NCBI RefSeq assembly: GCF_029223525.1
Contig: NZ_JARHTQ010000004.1
Coordinates: forward strand, 333,235-397,234
Source of the DNA: Streptantibioticus ferralitis
Lineage (GTDB): Bacteria > Actinomycetota > Actinomycetes > Streptomycetales > Streptomycetaceae
Length of the DNA: 64,000 nucleotides
Reading direction: 5' to 3'
The notes under the pieces are model-generated. The model made no database searches. It saw nothing but the letters and a program-made list of their open reading frames with translations, and was not told the origin of the DNA. Positions 19,907 through 28,505 of this stretch are shown one piece after another. A program made the translations under genes and the position numbers. The stretch's first letter is position 1. Each line of letters opens with the position of its first letter.

Positions 19907-20947
19907 CTAGTGGTTCCGCCGGGTCACCAACTCGGCCAGGGCGAGCAGGTCTCCGGCGGCCACACCATCGGGGACGACTCCCGACAGATGGTCGATCGCT
20001 CCCGCCATCCGGTCGCACGCCTGCATCTGGGCCCAGTCGCGGCCGCCCGCCCGCTCGATGGCCTCCGCGGCACGCTGCAGCTCATCCGCTGACAGTGGGT
20101 CATCGCAACCGTAGACACGAGCCAGCTCGGCACCCGCCGACGTCCCCGAACGCAGCGCCGCCACCACGGGCAGCGATTTCTTACGGGCCGCCAAGTCCGC
20201 CCCGACCGGTTTGCCGGTGACGGCCGAATCCCCCCAGATGCCGATCAGATCGTCGATCAGCTGGAACGCCAATCCCGCCTGGCGGCCGAAGGCGTCCAGC
20301 GCATCGGCCGTCGCGTCATCGGCCCCGGCGTACAACGCGCCCAGCGCACAGGCGCAACCCAGCAGTGCCCCGGTCTTGGCCTCGGCCATGGCCAGGCATT
20401 CCTCCAGCGAGACATCCGTACGCTGTTCGAACTCCCAGTCGGCATGCTGGCCGTCGCACAGCTCGATGACGCACTCGGACAGCCGGGTCGCGGCCCGACC
20501 GGCCGCCGGATGCGGATCCTCGGTCAGCAGTCGTAGGGCCAGGGCCTGAAGGGCGTCACCGGCAAGGATGGCATCCTCGGTGCCGAACACCACCCAGGCC
20601 GACGGCCGGTGGCGGCGGGTGGGGTCGCGGTCGATCACATCGTCGTGCAGCAAGGTGAAGTTGTGCACCAGCTCCACCGCCGCGGCCGCCGTCGCCACCC
20701 GCCCGGCCGTGCCGCCGAGGGCATGTGCCGCGGCCAGTACGAGCGCGGGACGAATCGCCTTTCCCGCATCGCCGTACGCCGGGGATCCATCGGCGTTCAG
20801 CCAGCCGAAGTGGTATCCGGCGATGCGCCGCATCGAGTCGGGCAGCGAGTCAACCGCCGCACGTAAGGCGGGGTCCACCGTGAGCCGGGTACGGGCCAGA
20901 ACCGCCGCGGCCTCATGGCCTTCGCGGTCGAGCGTAGACGTTCCCAT
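19907..20947 (-). CDS. Polyprenyl synthetase (isoprenyl diphosphate synthase), probable encapsulin cargo
   Basis: A 346-residue trans-isoprenyl diphosphate synthase. The first Asp-rich motif is DDVID (102-106, in LLHDDVIDRDPTRRHRP). The second is DDLIG (232-236), so its last Asp is Gly, with the downstream Asp of IWGD perhaps compensating. KAIRP and the GKPVGADLAARKKSLPV region bind isopentenyl diphosphate. It would condense isopentenyl diphosphate with an allylic diphosphate. The gene lies directly downstream of a family 2B encapsulin shell gene on the same strand, which is the known arrangement for polyprenyl-synthase or terpene-synthase cargo. The Ala/Arg-rich N-terminal 30 residues could be the loading region. 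ATG 20947 is preferred over GTG 20956 because of spacing from GAGG. Confidence 0.9.
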   Translation of the reverse strand: MGTSTLDREGHEAAAVLARTRLTVDPALRAAVDSLPDSMRRIAGYHFGWLNADGSPAYGDAGKAIRPALVLAAAHALGGTAGRVATAAAAVELVHNFTLLHDDVIDRDPTRRHRPSAWVVFGTEDAILAGDALQALALRLLTEDPHPAAGRAATRLSECVIELCDGQHADWEFEQRTDVSLEECLAMAEAKTGALLGCACALGALYAGADDATADALDAFGRQAGLAFQLIDDLIGIWGDSAVTGKPVGADLAARKKSLPVVAALRSGTSAGAELARVYGCDDPLSADELQRAAEAIERAGGRDWAQMQACDRMAGAIDHLSGVVPDGVAAGDLLALAELVTRRNH

Positions 20948-20964
20948 GGTTGCCACACCTCGAT

Positions 20965-21011
20965 TTCGTCAGTGAGCGGACTTCGTCAGTGAGCGATTTC
21001 GTCAGTGAGCG
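20965..21011. repeat. Three direct repeats between shell and cargo genes
   Basis: TTCGTCAGTGAGCG occurs at 20965-20978, 20982-20995 and 20998-21011, perfect copies with periods of 17 and 16 bp. They fill the region just upstream of the polyprenyl synthase ribosome binding site on its transcribed strand. Confidence 0.9.
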
Positions 21012-21076
21012 CTGGGACGGAACGGGTTGGACCGGCTGGGCGCGGGCGGTACGCCCAGCGGTCCACCCGATTGCTC

Positions 21077-22519
21077 TCAACTGTGGGCGCGAGCCACCTC
21101 AACGTTCTCCAGGATGCCGATCGCGTCCGGCACCAGGACCGCGGCCGAGTAGTAGGCACTCACCAGGTACGAGATGATGGCCTTCTCGTTGATGCCCATG
21201 AAGCGCACGGACAGCCCTGGCTCGAATTCGTCCGGCAGCCCGGTCTGGTGCAGTCCGATGACGCCTTGGTTGTCTTCGCCGAGCCGCAGCACAATGATCG
21301 AGCTGGTGTGACCGCCGTTGATCGGAATCTTGTTGCACGGCAGGAACGGCAGACCGCGCCAGGACGGCACGGCATTACCGTGGAAATCGATGCTGTGCGG
21401 ATAGAGGCCACGCCGGTTGCATTCCCGGCCGAATGCGGCGATGGTTTGCGGATGCGCCAGCAGGAACTGGGAGTTGCGGCGTCGGCTGATCAGCTCATCG
21501 AGGTCGTCCGGGGTCGGAGGGCCGGAGTGGGCGTGAATCCGCTGGCTGTAGTCGGTGTTGTACAGCAGCCCGAAGTCACGGTTGTTGATGAGTTCGTGCT
21601 CCTGGCGTTCACGGAGCGCTTCGATCGTGAGCCGCAACTGGTGCTCGACCTGGTTCATCGGCTGGTTGTACAGATCGGCGACCCGGCTGTGCACGCGCAG
21701 CACGGTCTGCGCGACGCTCAACTCGTACTCCCGTGGGGAGATTTCGTAGTCGACGAAGGTGCCGGGCAGGTCGGGCTCGCCCTCATGGCCGGAGGCCAGA
21801 TGAATAGCGGCCTCACCGTGCTTGTTCTGCGCCAGCTGGGTGCCGCTGAGGAACCGCTGGATCTGCTCCCGCAGCGAGTCCGACTGGTCGACGACCGCCT
21901 GGAAGGCTTCCCGCGGCAGCCCGAGCAGCGTCACCGCGGTGGCGGCCTTGGCGGTGAAGTCCCAGGTGCTGTCCGACTGCGCCAGCACCTGGTTGCCGAA
22001 GTGGTCGCCGTCCGCAAGCACACCGAGCACGGCCTGCTCGCCGTACTTGCCAGTGCCGATCTGGTTCACCTTGCCGTGCACGACCAGATAGGCATGGTCA
22101 GCGGCGGCGCCCGCCTCCGAGATGACCTGCCCCGGGGTGAACTCGCGCTGCACGAACCGATCCGCCAGCGCGTTCAGCACATCGATGTCGTCGTAACCGC
22201 GCAGCACCGGCAACTCGCCGAGTTCTTCGGGGATTACCCGGACCTCCGACCCGGTTTGGATGAACGTCACCCGTCCATCACCGACCGTATAGGTGAGCCT
22301 TCTGTTCACCCGGTATGTGCCGCCGGACACTTGAACCCACGGAAGGATGCGCAGCAGCCAACGTGAGGTAATGCCCTGCATTTGTGGCGCGGACTTGGTC
22401 GTGGTCGCCAAGTTCCGGGCTGCCGCGGTTCCGAGGCTCAACCGAGCCTGTCCATTCGGCGCAGGAGCCCCGCTGGATTCCCCACCTGATTCCACGCCAA
22501 GGCCAGCATCGACCGACAT
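21077..22519 (-). CDS. eshA: Family 2B encapsulin shell protein with cyclic-nucleotide-binding-like insertion (EshA type)
   Basis: A 480-residue HK97-fold nanocompartment shell protein. The N-terminal arm ([20 protein letters not shown]) and the C-terminal capsid core ([40 protein letters not shown]) are diagnostic of SrpI/EshA-type family 2 encapsulins. A cyclic-nucleotide-binding domain (about 100-225; [23 protein letters not shown]) is inserted in the E-loop, defining family 2B. The phosphate cassette, normally FGE...R.A, reads [19 protein letters not shown], so the canonical Glu and Arg for cAMP are absent. The ATG at 22519 follows AGGGGAGGG. The polyprenyl synthase downstream is the expected cargo. 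Confidence 0.92.
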   Translation of the reverse strand: MSVDAGLGVESGGESSGAPAPNGQARLSLGTAAARNLATTTKSAPQMQGITSRWLLRILPWVQVSGGTYRVNRRLTYTVGDGRVTFIQTGSEVRVIPEELGELPVLRGYDDIDVLNALADRFVQREFTPGQVISEAGAAADHAYLVVHGKVNQIGTGKYGEQAVLGVLADGDHFGNQVLAQSDSTWDFTAKAATAVTLLGLPREAFQAVVDQSDSLREQIQRFLSGTQLAQNKHGEAAIHLASGHEGEPDLPGTFVDYEISPREYELSVAQTVLRVHSRVADLYNQPMNQVEHQLRLTIEALRERQEHELINNRDFGLLYNTDYSQRIHAHSGPPTPDDLDELISRRRNSQFLLAHPQTIAAFGRECNRRGLYPHSIDFHGNAVPSWRGLPFLPCNKIPINGGHTSSIIVLRLGEDNQGVIGLHQTGLPDEFEPGLSVRFMGINEKAIISYLVSAYYSAAVLVPDAIGILENVEVARAHS

Positions 22520-22733
22520 CGAAAGTCCCTCCCCTGACTCATGTGGTCTGCAAAACAATGGTGACGGCCGCCGGAGAGGATTGTCATCACACGTTCAGGT
22601 GAAACGACGGTACAGTTGCACGATTCATCATGTGCCCCTCGCAGCGCCCTGGTCAGGGCAGACACGCATCACGACCGGCCGGACGGATACGGATGTGAAG
22701 TGCAGCGACACCAGTGGTAGGAAGAACAGCGGT

Positions 22734-23801
22734 ATGCGCGCGATGGACGAGACCGGAGCCGAGGCGATCGATGTGAATGCGGAATCGACGGAACCGCGCG
22801 ACCGGAGCGTCGCGGTCTTCTCTCTCGGCGGCACCATCGCCATGACCACGGATCCCGCGACCGGCGCCGCGCTACCCGCCCTGTCCGCCCGCCAACTACT
22901 GGAATCCGTCCCCGGTTTGGCCGCTCTCAGTGTGTCATTGCGCGTCCACGACGTCCGCAACCTGCCCGGAGCCTCGCTGTCGCTGGCCGACCTGGACGCC
23001 CTGCACAGTGCCATCGCGGCGGAGACGGCGGGCGGCACGGACGGCATCGTCGTCGTCCAGGGCACCGACACCATCGAGGAGACCGCCTTCTACCTGGATC
23101 TGCTCCACCGCGGCGACATCCCCGTCGTCGTCACCGGCGCGATGCGCAACCCCACGCAGCCCGGCCCCGACGGCCCGGCCAACCTGCACGCCGCCATCCT
23201 CGCCGCGTCCTCCCCACTGCTGCGGGGTGCCGGATGCGTGGTCGTGCTCGGCGACGAGATCCACGCGGCACGCACGGTCACCAAGAGCCACACCACCAGT
23301 CCCGCCGCGTTCACCTCGCCGGGATCCGGCCCGCTCGGCCTGGTGGCCGAAGGCCAGGTGTGGCTGCACCACGGCCTCCCGTACCGCACCGCGCTGCGGC
23401 CCGCCGACGAGGAGGTACGCGACGGTGTGCGGGTCCTGCTGCACACCGTCACCCTCGCAGACGACGGCCTCCTGCTGGACCTGCTGCTGGACGGCACCGA
23501 AGACCGCTGCCACGGGCTGGTCGTCGCCGGGTTCGGTGTGGGCCACGTACCGCAAGGCCTGGTGCCGTCGCTGGAGCGACTGGCGGCACGCATCCCCGTC
23601 GTCCTCACCTCCCGCACCGGCGCGGGCCCGGTCCTGGCCGGTACCTACGGCTTCCCGGGCTCCGAGCGCGACCTGCTGTCCCGGGGCCTGATCCGCGGCG
23701 GCGACCTCTCCCCGTACAAGGCCCGGCTGCTGCTGCACCGGCTGTTGGCGACCGGTCGCCAACTCCCGGACATCGCCGCCGCGTTCGGCCGTCGGGGCTG
23801 A
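22734..23801 (+). CDS. L-asparaginase (type I/II fold)
   Basis: A 355-residue asparaginase. The two catalytic Thr motifs are GGTIAMT (nucleophile) and [19 protein letters not shown]. The Lys of the second triad sits in [14 protein letters not shown]. The C-terminal [19 protein letters not shown] region closes the active site in the partner subunit. It converts L-asparagine to aspartate and ammonia. The product has no signal peptide when read from ATG 22734 (GGAAG upstream), so it is probably cytosolic. The start could alternatively be the ATG at 22743. It is divergent from the encapsulin shell gene, with about 215 bp between starts. Confidence 0.93.
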   Translation: MRAMDETGAEAIDVNAESTEPRDRSVAVFSLGGTIAMTTDPATGAALPALSARQLLESVPGLAALSVSLRVHDVRNLPGASLSLADLDALHSAIAAETAGGTDGIVVVQGTDTIEETAFYLDLLHRGDIPVVVTGAMRNPTQPGPDGPANLHAAILAASSPLLRGAGCVVVLGDEIHAARTVTKSHTTSPAAFTSPGSGPLGLVAEGQVWLHHGLPYRTALRPADEEVRDGVRVLLHTVTLADDGLLLDLLLDGTEDRCHGLVVAGFGVGHVPQGLVPSLERLAARIPVVLTSRTGAGPVLAGTYGFPGSERDLLSRGLIRGGDLSPYKARLLLHRLLATGRQLPDIAAAFGRRG

Positions 23802-23815
23802 AGCGCCCTTAGCGG

Positions 23816-24079
23816 TCAGTGCCACGCGGGGCGGTCGTCGATGACGATGACCGTGCGCTCGGCCTGGCCGTCCGCCCACTCCTGGGGCCGGGGCCGCACC
23901 GTGTCCACCACCTCCGCGATGCGTTGGTAGAGCTTGCCGGCCAGCGCCCAGTTGCCGAGATCGCCCTCACGTTCCCGCAGCATCACCGAATGGAGCGCGG
24001 CGAGGATCGCGATCAGGGTACGGCCGGACACCGCCACCCGTGCCTCGCCGTCCTGGGCCGCCGTCACCTCGCCGGGCAC
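23816..24079 (-). CDS. Small hypothetical protein
   Basis: An 87-residue predicted protein, mostly helical (LIAILAALHSVMLREREG, then LYQRIAEVVDTVR) with an acidic stretch near the end (TVIVIDDRPAWH). Its codons show the strong third-position GC of real genes here and it fills the gap after the asparaginase gene tail to tail. I do not recognise a family. An upstream alternative start within the same frame cannot be excluded. Confidence 0.55.
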   Translation of the reverse strand: MPGEVTAAQDGEARVAVSGRTLIAILAALHSVMLREREGDLGNWALAGKLYQRIAEVVDTVRPRPQEWADGQAERTVIVIDDRPAWH

Positions 24080-24311
24080 CCGGAAGTGCGGGTCGCCCGC
24101 CGCCTGCCAGGACTTGGCGGGCGGAGCGTTCAGGGCGTCGATCGGAGCGCTGGCCTGGACCGGGTGCGGTCCTGCCGGGGTGAGCGGCCGTCGAGTGCCA
24201 CGGGTCCGGGTGACGTCGGGTCAGCGGTCCGGTCAGCCGCGTCTCCAGGGTGATTCGCCACGCCACTTCTGACCAATTACCACATTTCTCCGCTTTTTCG
24301 GGATAGTAACC

Positions 24312-25106
24312 ATGCCTGTGCCCCCCAGCGTCTGCAAGTTCCTCGTACTGTCCGTCACCGTTGCAGCGGGCGCGGACGTCGCACTGAGTGGCCCCGCCAC
24401 TCATGCCGCCACGCCCGACCAGTCGGCAGCCGCCAAGCCTTCGGCCGTAGCCAAGGCGAAGCCCCAGGCGCACAGCACTCGGTTCAAGCCGACCGTCGCC
24501 GACCCCACCACCGCCACCCCGCGCCAGCTCGCGAGGGGGGCTCGGTCCGCCTGGCGGTCCAACCGGTTCCACATCCGGCGGCTGGATGCCCCGGGCATCA
24601 CTCGGGGCACTGTCATGGCGCGGGCCCAGAGCTGGATCACCGAAGGCGTCCCCTACAACCGCTACGCGTACAACACCGACGACAACGGCACCTACCGCCA
24701 GGACTGCTCCGGCTTCGTCTCCATGGCCTGGCACCTGCCGTCCAGTTCCGCCAACAACTACGGGGAGACCACCGGCACGCTGCCGAACTTCGCCACCGAG
24801 CTGAACAGCTTGGACGACCTGCGGCCCGGCGACATGCTCGACAACATCTCGACGCATGTCGTGCTCTTCAAGGGCTGGGCCGACTCCAGCCACACCACCG
24901 CCATGATCCTGGAAGAGGCCCACGCGGGCACCAACGCCCGTGAGGACGGCCGTTTTTACACCCGGCGCTATCTCGCCACCAGGGGCTACCGGCCGTACCG
25001 CTACAACGGGATCCAGGAGACACCGGATCCGGACTCGCCACAGTCCGCCACGGCTGATTCCGACAACTCCGGTGACGAGGCGGATCACGACCGGACGGCG
25101 GACTAG
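24312..25106 (+). CDS. Secreted NlpC/P60-like hydrolase
   Basis: A 264-residue exported protein. The N-terminus (VPPSVCKFLVLSVTVAAGADVAL) is a probable signal peptide, followed by a Lys/Ala/Thr-rich linker to about residue 100. The catalytic domain carries the papain-like Cys in RQDCSGFVSMAWHLP and a His in ISTHVVLFKGW, the pattern of cell-wall amidases/endopeptidases. The C-terminal 25 residues are very acidic (Asp/Ser/Glu rich) and probably disordered. It likely cleaves peptidoglycan stem peptides or a related amide outside the cell. It is a stand-alone gene. Confidence 0.82.
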   Translation: MPVPPSVCKFLVLSVTVAAGADVALSGPATHAATPDQSAAAKPSAVAKAKPQAHSTRFKPTVADPTTATPRQLARGARSAWRSNRFHIRRLDAPGITRGTVMARAQSWITEGVPYNRYAYNTDDNGTYRQDCSGFVSMAWHLPSSSANNYGETTGTLPNFATELNSLDDLRPGDMLDNISTHVVLFKGWADSSHTTAMILEEAHAGTNAREDGRFYTRRYLATRGYRPYRYNGIQETPDPDSPQSATADSDNSGDEADHDRTAD

Positions 25107-25298
25107 GACGTGTTCCTGGTGGCCCGTCGGCGGGAACGGCTGGAGCAACTCCCGCTCGGCGCCGATGGGTCAGGCACGTGCCACGCTGGCATTCCGCCGG
25201 ACATTCGAGTCACCCCTACGTCCGCTTGAGGCGGTGTTCCGGCATCTGCGGGCGGCACTGCCAAGTGCGTGTGTACTCCCTCGGGTTGCGGTCCGCCG

Positions 25299-25748
25299 TC
25301 AGGGCTTTTCGCCGGGCGACGCGCTGTGCGGTGTGGCGGCGCGGAGTGTGGCGAGCGCGGTGCCGAGGTGGCCCAGTGCCGACGCCGACAGCGGTCCGCC
25401 CAACCGTGCCGCGAGTTCCTCGTCGAAGATCCGTCCGGCCGATTCCGTCAGCTCCCGGCCTGCCGCGGTGAGCTGGACGATCGAGGAGCGGCGGTCGTCC
25501 GGATTGGGCTGCCGGGTGCACAGGCCGCGTTTCTCCAGGCGGTCGACGGCCTGGCTCGCGCCGCCGATCGTGATCGACAGGGCCGCGGCGATGTCGTTGA
25601 CCCGGCAGGCCTGCGTGCGCGCGACGACCAGCATCACGTTCAGGCTGCCCAGGGGGAGGTCGCCGTCGTGCCGGAGCCGGGCGTCGATCCCGTTCCACAG
25701 GTCGGTCTCGAAGCGCACCAGGTCGTCGAACACCTTCCGCAGGTCCAC
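25299..25748 (-). CDS. MarR family transcriptional regulator
   Basis: A 149-residue winged-helix repressor. The recognition helix region is VNDIAAALSITIGGASQAVDRLEKRGL, followed by the wing (RQPNPDDRRSSIVQLTAAGREL). The GTG start at 25748 has AAGAGGAG upstream. It is divergent from an alpha/beta hydrolase with a striking three-fold tandem repeat between the two starts. MarR proteins usually repress such a divergent pair and release on binding a small aromatic ligand. The hydrolase is thus the likely target. Confidence 0.92.
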   Translation of the reverse strand: MDLRKVFDDLVRFETDLWNGIDARLRHDGDLPLGSLNVMLVVARTQACRVNDIAAALSITIGGASQAVDRLEKRGLCTRQPNPDDRRSSIVQLTAAGRELTESAGRIFDEELAARLGGPLSASALGHLGTALATLRAATPHSASPGEKP

Positions 25749-25770
25749 GGAGTCTCCTCTTGCTATATGG

Positions 25771-25815
25771 ATTAGCGCTAACTAGATTAGCACTATCTGC
25801 ATTAGGGCTATAGTA
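25771..25815. promoter_or_regulatory. Triple 15-bp tandem operator between marR and hydrolase
   Basis: ATTAGCGCTAACTAG, ATTAGCACTATCTGC and ATTAGGGCTATAGTA follow each other without gaps at 25771, 25786 and 25801. Each begins with an imperfect palindrome of the ATTAG-N-CTAAT type, and the first contains the perfect TTAGCGCTAA. The AT-rich array covers the divergent promoter region, consistent with cooperative MarR binding. Confidence 0.75.
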
Positions 25816-25873
25816 AATCTCGCCTCCATGAGCCTACGGCCGCACAGCGACCGCGTCGGAAGGAAGCCGAACC

Positions 25874-26770
25874 ATGAGTCAGCAGCAGCGTGAGATGGTC
25901 GATCAGATACTGCGCCGGTCGCCGGTCGACCTCGGCGGCGACGTCACCGAACAGCGCGAGCTGTTCCAGCAGTTGGTGTCCGCGCGCCCGGTTCCCGACG
26001 ACGTGATCGCCGAGCCCGGGGTGCTCGGCGGCATCCCGGTGGTGTTCGTCCAGGTCGCCAGTGCCGTGACGAACGGCGTCGTCCTCTACTTTCACGGCGG
26101 ATGCTTCGCGGTCGGGTCGGCGCAGGCCTCGGTCGGCCTGGCGGCCGACCTGGCCCGCAAGGCCGGCGTCCGTGTCGTGTCCGTCGACTACCGGCTCGCC
26201 CCGGAACACCCCTGGCCCGCGGCGCTCGACGACGCTCTGGACGCCTACCGGGCCCTGGTGGAACGCGAGCGAGGCGCGGAGCCGATCGCCGTCCTGGGCG
26301 AATCGGCTGGCGCCAACCTCGCCACCGCCGTCATGCTCGCCGCTCGCAACGAGGGGAGCCTGCCCCAGCCTTCCTGCGCCGTCCTGTTCTCGCCATGGGC
26401 AGACCTCACAGTGCCCGCGCGCACCAGCGACGCCGGAGTCGACCCGGTGATCAACGCTGCTGCCCTGCGTGTGCGCGCCGAGGACTACCTTCAGGGCGCC
26501 GACCCGCTCGACGGCCTGCTCAGCCCGGTTCACGCGGACCTGACCGGCCTGCCGCCGGTGCTCATCCAGGCGGGCTCGCACGAGTACCTTCTGGACGACG
26601 CGGTGCGGCTGGCGGCCCGCGCCGCCGCCCACCACGTGGCAGTCACTCTCGATGTCACACCCCAGGTCCTGCATGTGTTCCAGGCCTTCGCCGCCGTCCT
26701 GGACGAGGGCGACGCGGCCCTCACCCGCGCCGGCGAGTTCCTCCGGGGACACCTGGCCGACCGCGCATGA
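25874..26770 (+). CDS. Alpha/beta hydrolase of the hormone-sensitive-lipase-like family
   Basis: A 298-residue serine esterase. The oxyanion motif is YFHGGCFAVGS, the nucleophile elbow GESAGANLA, and a candidate His lies in QVLHVFQAF near the end. VVSVDYRLAPEHPWPA is characteristic of the family (bacterial family IV esterases). In the acid region, AGSHEYLLDDA, the usual first Asp is His, so the acid may be one of the following Glu/Asp residues. Cytosolic, with no signal peptide. Divergent from marR, with GGAAGGA before the ATG. It would hydrolyse a short-chain ester, possibly the toxic ligand or inducer sensed by MarR. Confidence 0.9.
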   Translation: MSQQQREMVDQILRRSPVDLGGDVTEQRELFQQLVSARPVPDDVIAEPGVLGGIPVVFVQVASAVTNGVVLYFHGGCFAVGSAQASVGLAADLARKAGVRVVSVDYRLAPEHPWPAALDDALDAYRALVERERGAEPIAVLGESAGANLATAVMLAARNEGSLPQPSCAVLFSPWADLTVPARTSDAGVDPVINAAALRVRAEDYLQGADPLDGLLSPVHADLTGLPPVLIQAGSHEYLLDDAVRLAARAAAHHVAVTLDVTPQVLHVFQAFAAVLDEGDAALTRAGEFLRGHLADRA

Positions 26771-26792
26771 CAGCGTGATCGCCATCGCCCAA

Positions 26793-26821
26793 GGCGGCGG
26801 CGGTGGGCGACCGCCGCCGCC
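26793..26821 (+). terminator. Hairpin downstream of the esterase gene
   Basis: A perfect 12 bp stem (GGCGGCGGCGGT / its complement) with a 5 nt loop begins 22 bp after the stop codon. No T-run follows, so it is probably an actinobacterial I-shaped terminator. Confidence 0.6.
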
Positions 26822-26864
26822 CGGGCACACGCCGACGAACCGCCCGCTCCGGAGTGTGCCGGAA

Positions 26865-26892
26865 AACAGAAAAAGCCCCAGTTCACCTGGGG
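26865..26892 (-). terminator. Terminator belonging to the tRNA-Leu remnant
   Basis: Read on the minus strand, CCCCAG-GTGAA-CTGGGG is followed by CTTTTTCTGTTTT. It is a textbook terminator placed just after the CCA end of a tRNA-like 3' sequence, and no protein gene on that strand ends here. Confidence 0.75.
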
Positions 26893-26899
26893 TTTCTAC

Positions 26900-26916
26900 T
26901 GGTGTCCGAGGGGGGA
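26900..26916 (-). other. tRNA-Leu 3'-end fragment, candidate attachment site
   Basis: The minus strand reads TCCCCCCTCGGACACCA, which matches the acceptor stem, discriminator and CCA end of actinobacterial tRNA-Leu, and is followed by a tRNA-style terminator. Further 5' the match breaks: the T-loop is one base short, the T-stem has a mismatch, and no anticodon arm follows. Integrative elements that enter the 3' end of a tRNA gene leave exactly such a fragment at the distal junction, with the whole tRNA restored at the other end. The identity of the tRNA is recalled from family knowledge, not searched. Confidence 0.55.
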
Positions 26917-27196
26917 TCGAGCCCACTCGACCTGGGTGGGTGGCCGGGCGGTGAGCTGGATCTACCGTAGCCCGCGGCTTGGAACCCCGCCATCATTCAT
27001 GAGAGTGGCAGCAGCAGCCATCGCCAGCATGGCGGCTGGTCTGGCAGCGCTGCCGATCCCGGGGCCTGGTGGTGGAAGTCCGCGCTACCGCCGCCGCTTC
27101 CGGCGGGGCGATTGCCTGCTCGCCGGGCGCGTTCGGGCCCGCGGCGCGCTGGAGCGGGCACCGTGTGCGGTCTGCGGGCGGATAGGCTGGGCGGCT

Positions 27197-28090
27197 GTGA
27201 GCGAGTACCAGTACTACGAATTCCTTGCCGTCGACCGCCCGTTGACCCAGAAGGAACTCCAGAGCGTGCGGGCGCTGTCCACGCGGGCCCGGATCACCTC
27301 GACACATTTCAGCAACGAGTACCACTGGGGCGACTTCCGGGGCGATCCGCACCGCCTGATGGAGCAGTTCTACGACGGCCACCTGTACCTGGCCAACTGG
27401 GGCACCCGGCAAGTCATGTTGCGGCTCCCCGCAGCACAACTCCCGCTCACCGCCGTGGAACCGTACTGCTGCGAGGACGCGTTGGAAGCGTGGACGAACG
27501 ACCGGTACACCATCCTCGACCTGCGCTACAGCCCCGATGAGGGGGACGACTGGGACGAGGGCGAAGAGTCGGCGCTGTCCGCGATCGTCGGCGTGCGGAC
27601 TGAGCTCGCTGTCGGCGACCACCGCGCCCTCTACCTGGCCTGGCTGGTCGGTCTCGCACTGTGGGAGCTGCAGGACGACGACGAGACGGCATACCAGAAC
27701 GAGCACGAACCCCCCGTGCCCGCGGGACTCGCTCAACTCACCGGCCCGCAGCAGGCGCTCGCTGACTTCCTCCATCTGGACGCCGACCTGCTCGCCGCGG
27801 CCGCCGAAGCGAGTCCGTCGCTGGACCAAACCCCTGGCAACGATCCCGGGCTGGCCCACTGGATCGCGAAGTTGCCCGCTCGGGAAAAGGACGCTCTCCT
27901 GCTGCGCGCCGCCCAGGGCTCGGCCCCGCACCTTGGCCCCGAACTGCTTGGCCGCTACCACACCGAAACAGCGACGCCTCTCGCCGTGCATTCCGAACGC
28001 CGCACGGCCGCCCAGCTGCTCGACGCCGCCGCGGCCCGTCGCACCGTACGCGCGCGGGCGCGGACCGCAGATGCAGCGCGCGGCCGGTGA
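27197..28090 (+). CDS. Conserved actinobacterial hypothetical protein, C-terminus probably truncated
   Basis: A 297-residue protein starting at GTG 27197 (MSEYQYYEFLAVDRPL). I recognise the N-terminal segment with RITSTHFSNEYHWGDFRGDP and YLANWGTRQVMLRLP from a widespread actinobacterial family of unknown function. The start is set by that conserved N-terminus, not by the longer open frame from 26936. The C-terminus (RTAAQLLDAAAARRTVRARA) normally runs on into a long charged helical region, but here it ends abruptly where a DNA methylase fragment begins, so the gene looks cut by recombination. No catalytic motif is visible. Confidence 0.75.
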   Translation: MSEYQYYEFLAVDRPLTQKELQSVRALSTRARITSTHFSNEYHWGDFRGDPHRLMEQFYDGHLYLANWGTRQVMLRLPAAQLPLTAVEPYCCEDALEAWTNDRYTILDLRYSPDEGDDWDEGEESALSAIVGVRTELAVGDHRALYLAWLVGLALWELQDDDETAYQNEHEPPVPAGLAQLTGPQQALADFLHLDADLLAAAAEASPSLDQTPGNDPGLAHWIAKLPAREKDALLLRAAQGSAPHLGPELLGRYHTETATPLAVHSERRTAAQLLDAAAARRTVRARARTADAARGR

Positions 28091-28505
28091 CTGCGGATTC
28101 CGCCTCACCGTGACGGCTGCGGTCCGGAGGCAGTCGGCCGGGGCAAGGGAAGCACGGTTCCTCACCGCGGGAGACATCGCCTCGGGGCGCCCTGCCTCCG
28201 GGACGGGGCCGGGCCCTGAGGATCCCGTGCGCTGCCCACCGGTCCGGGCAGGCGACATCCTGCTTCCTGCGATGGCACGCGAGATTCTGGCCCGTGTTGC
28301 CACCGACGAGGATGCGGGAGCCTATCCGAGCTCCGGCCTACACCATCTGCGCGTCACGGACCCCGAACTTCTCGACCCCTGGTACCTCGCCGGACAGGGG
28401 ACGGCGGCTCGACTTCGGTTGCAGCTGAGGCAGCCATCGTTCTGGGCCGGGCACGGGGAAGGCTGGTTCCTCACGTACCTTGGGGCGAGGCCCCCACGTC
28501 CGGGG
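28083..28505 (+). pseudogene. N-6 DNA methylase / specificity-domain C-terminal fragment
   Basis: This frame encodes FLTAGDIASGRPASGTG, VRAGDILLPAM, ARVATDEDAGAYPSSGLHHL and DPELLDPWYLAGQGTAARLR. These follow the order seen in the C-terminal target-recognition part of actinobacterial type I-like N-6 DNA methylases. There is no methyltransferase domain upstream and no normal end, so it is a remnant. It overlaps the preceding gene by a few bases and the GIY-YIG gene in antisense. Confidence 0.55.

Noticed and set aside
21005..22366. 453-codon plus-strand frame opposite the encapsulin shell gene
   Set aside because: Arg/Val/Gly-rich shadow. The minus strand matches the shell protein along its length.
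24240..24311. ydaO-type cyclic-di-AMP riboswitch before the secreted NlpC/P60-like gene
   Set aside because: Such riboswitches often precede cell-wall hydrolases in Streptomyces, but the roughly 70-230 bp upstream shows none of the conserved core sequences that I can recognise.
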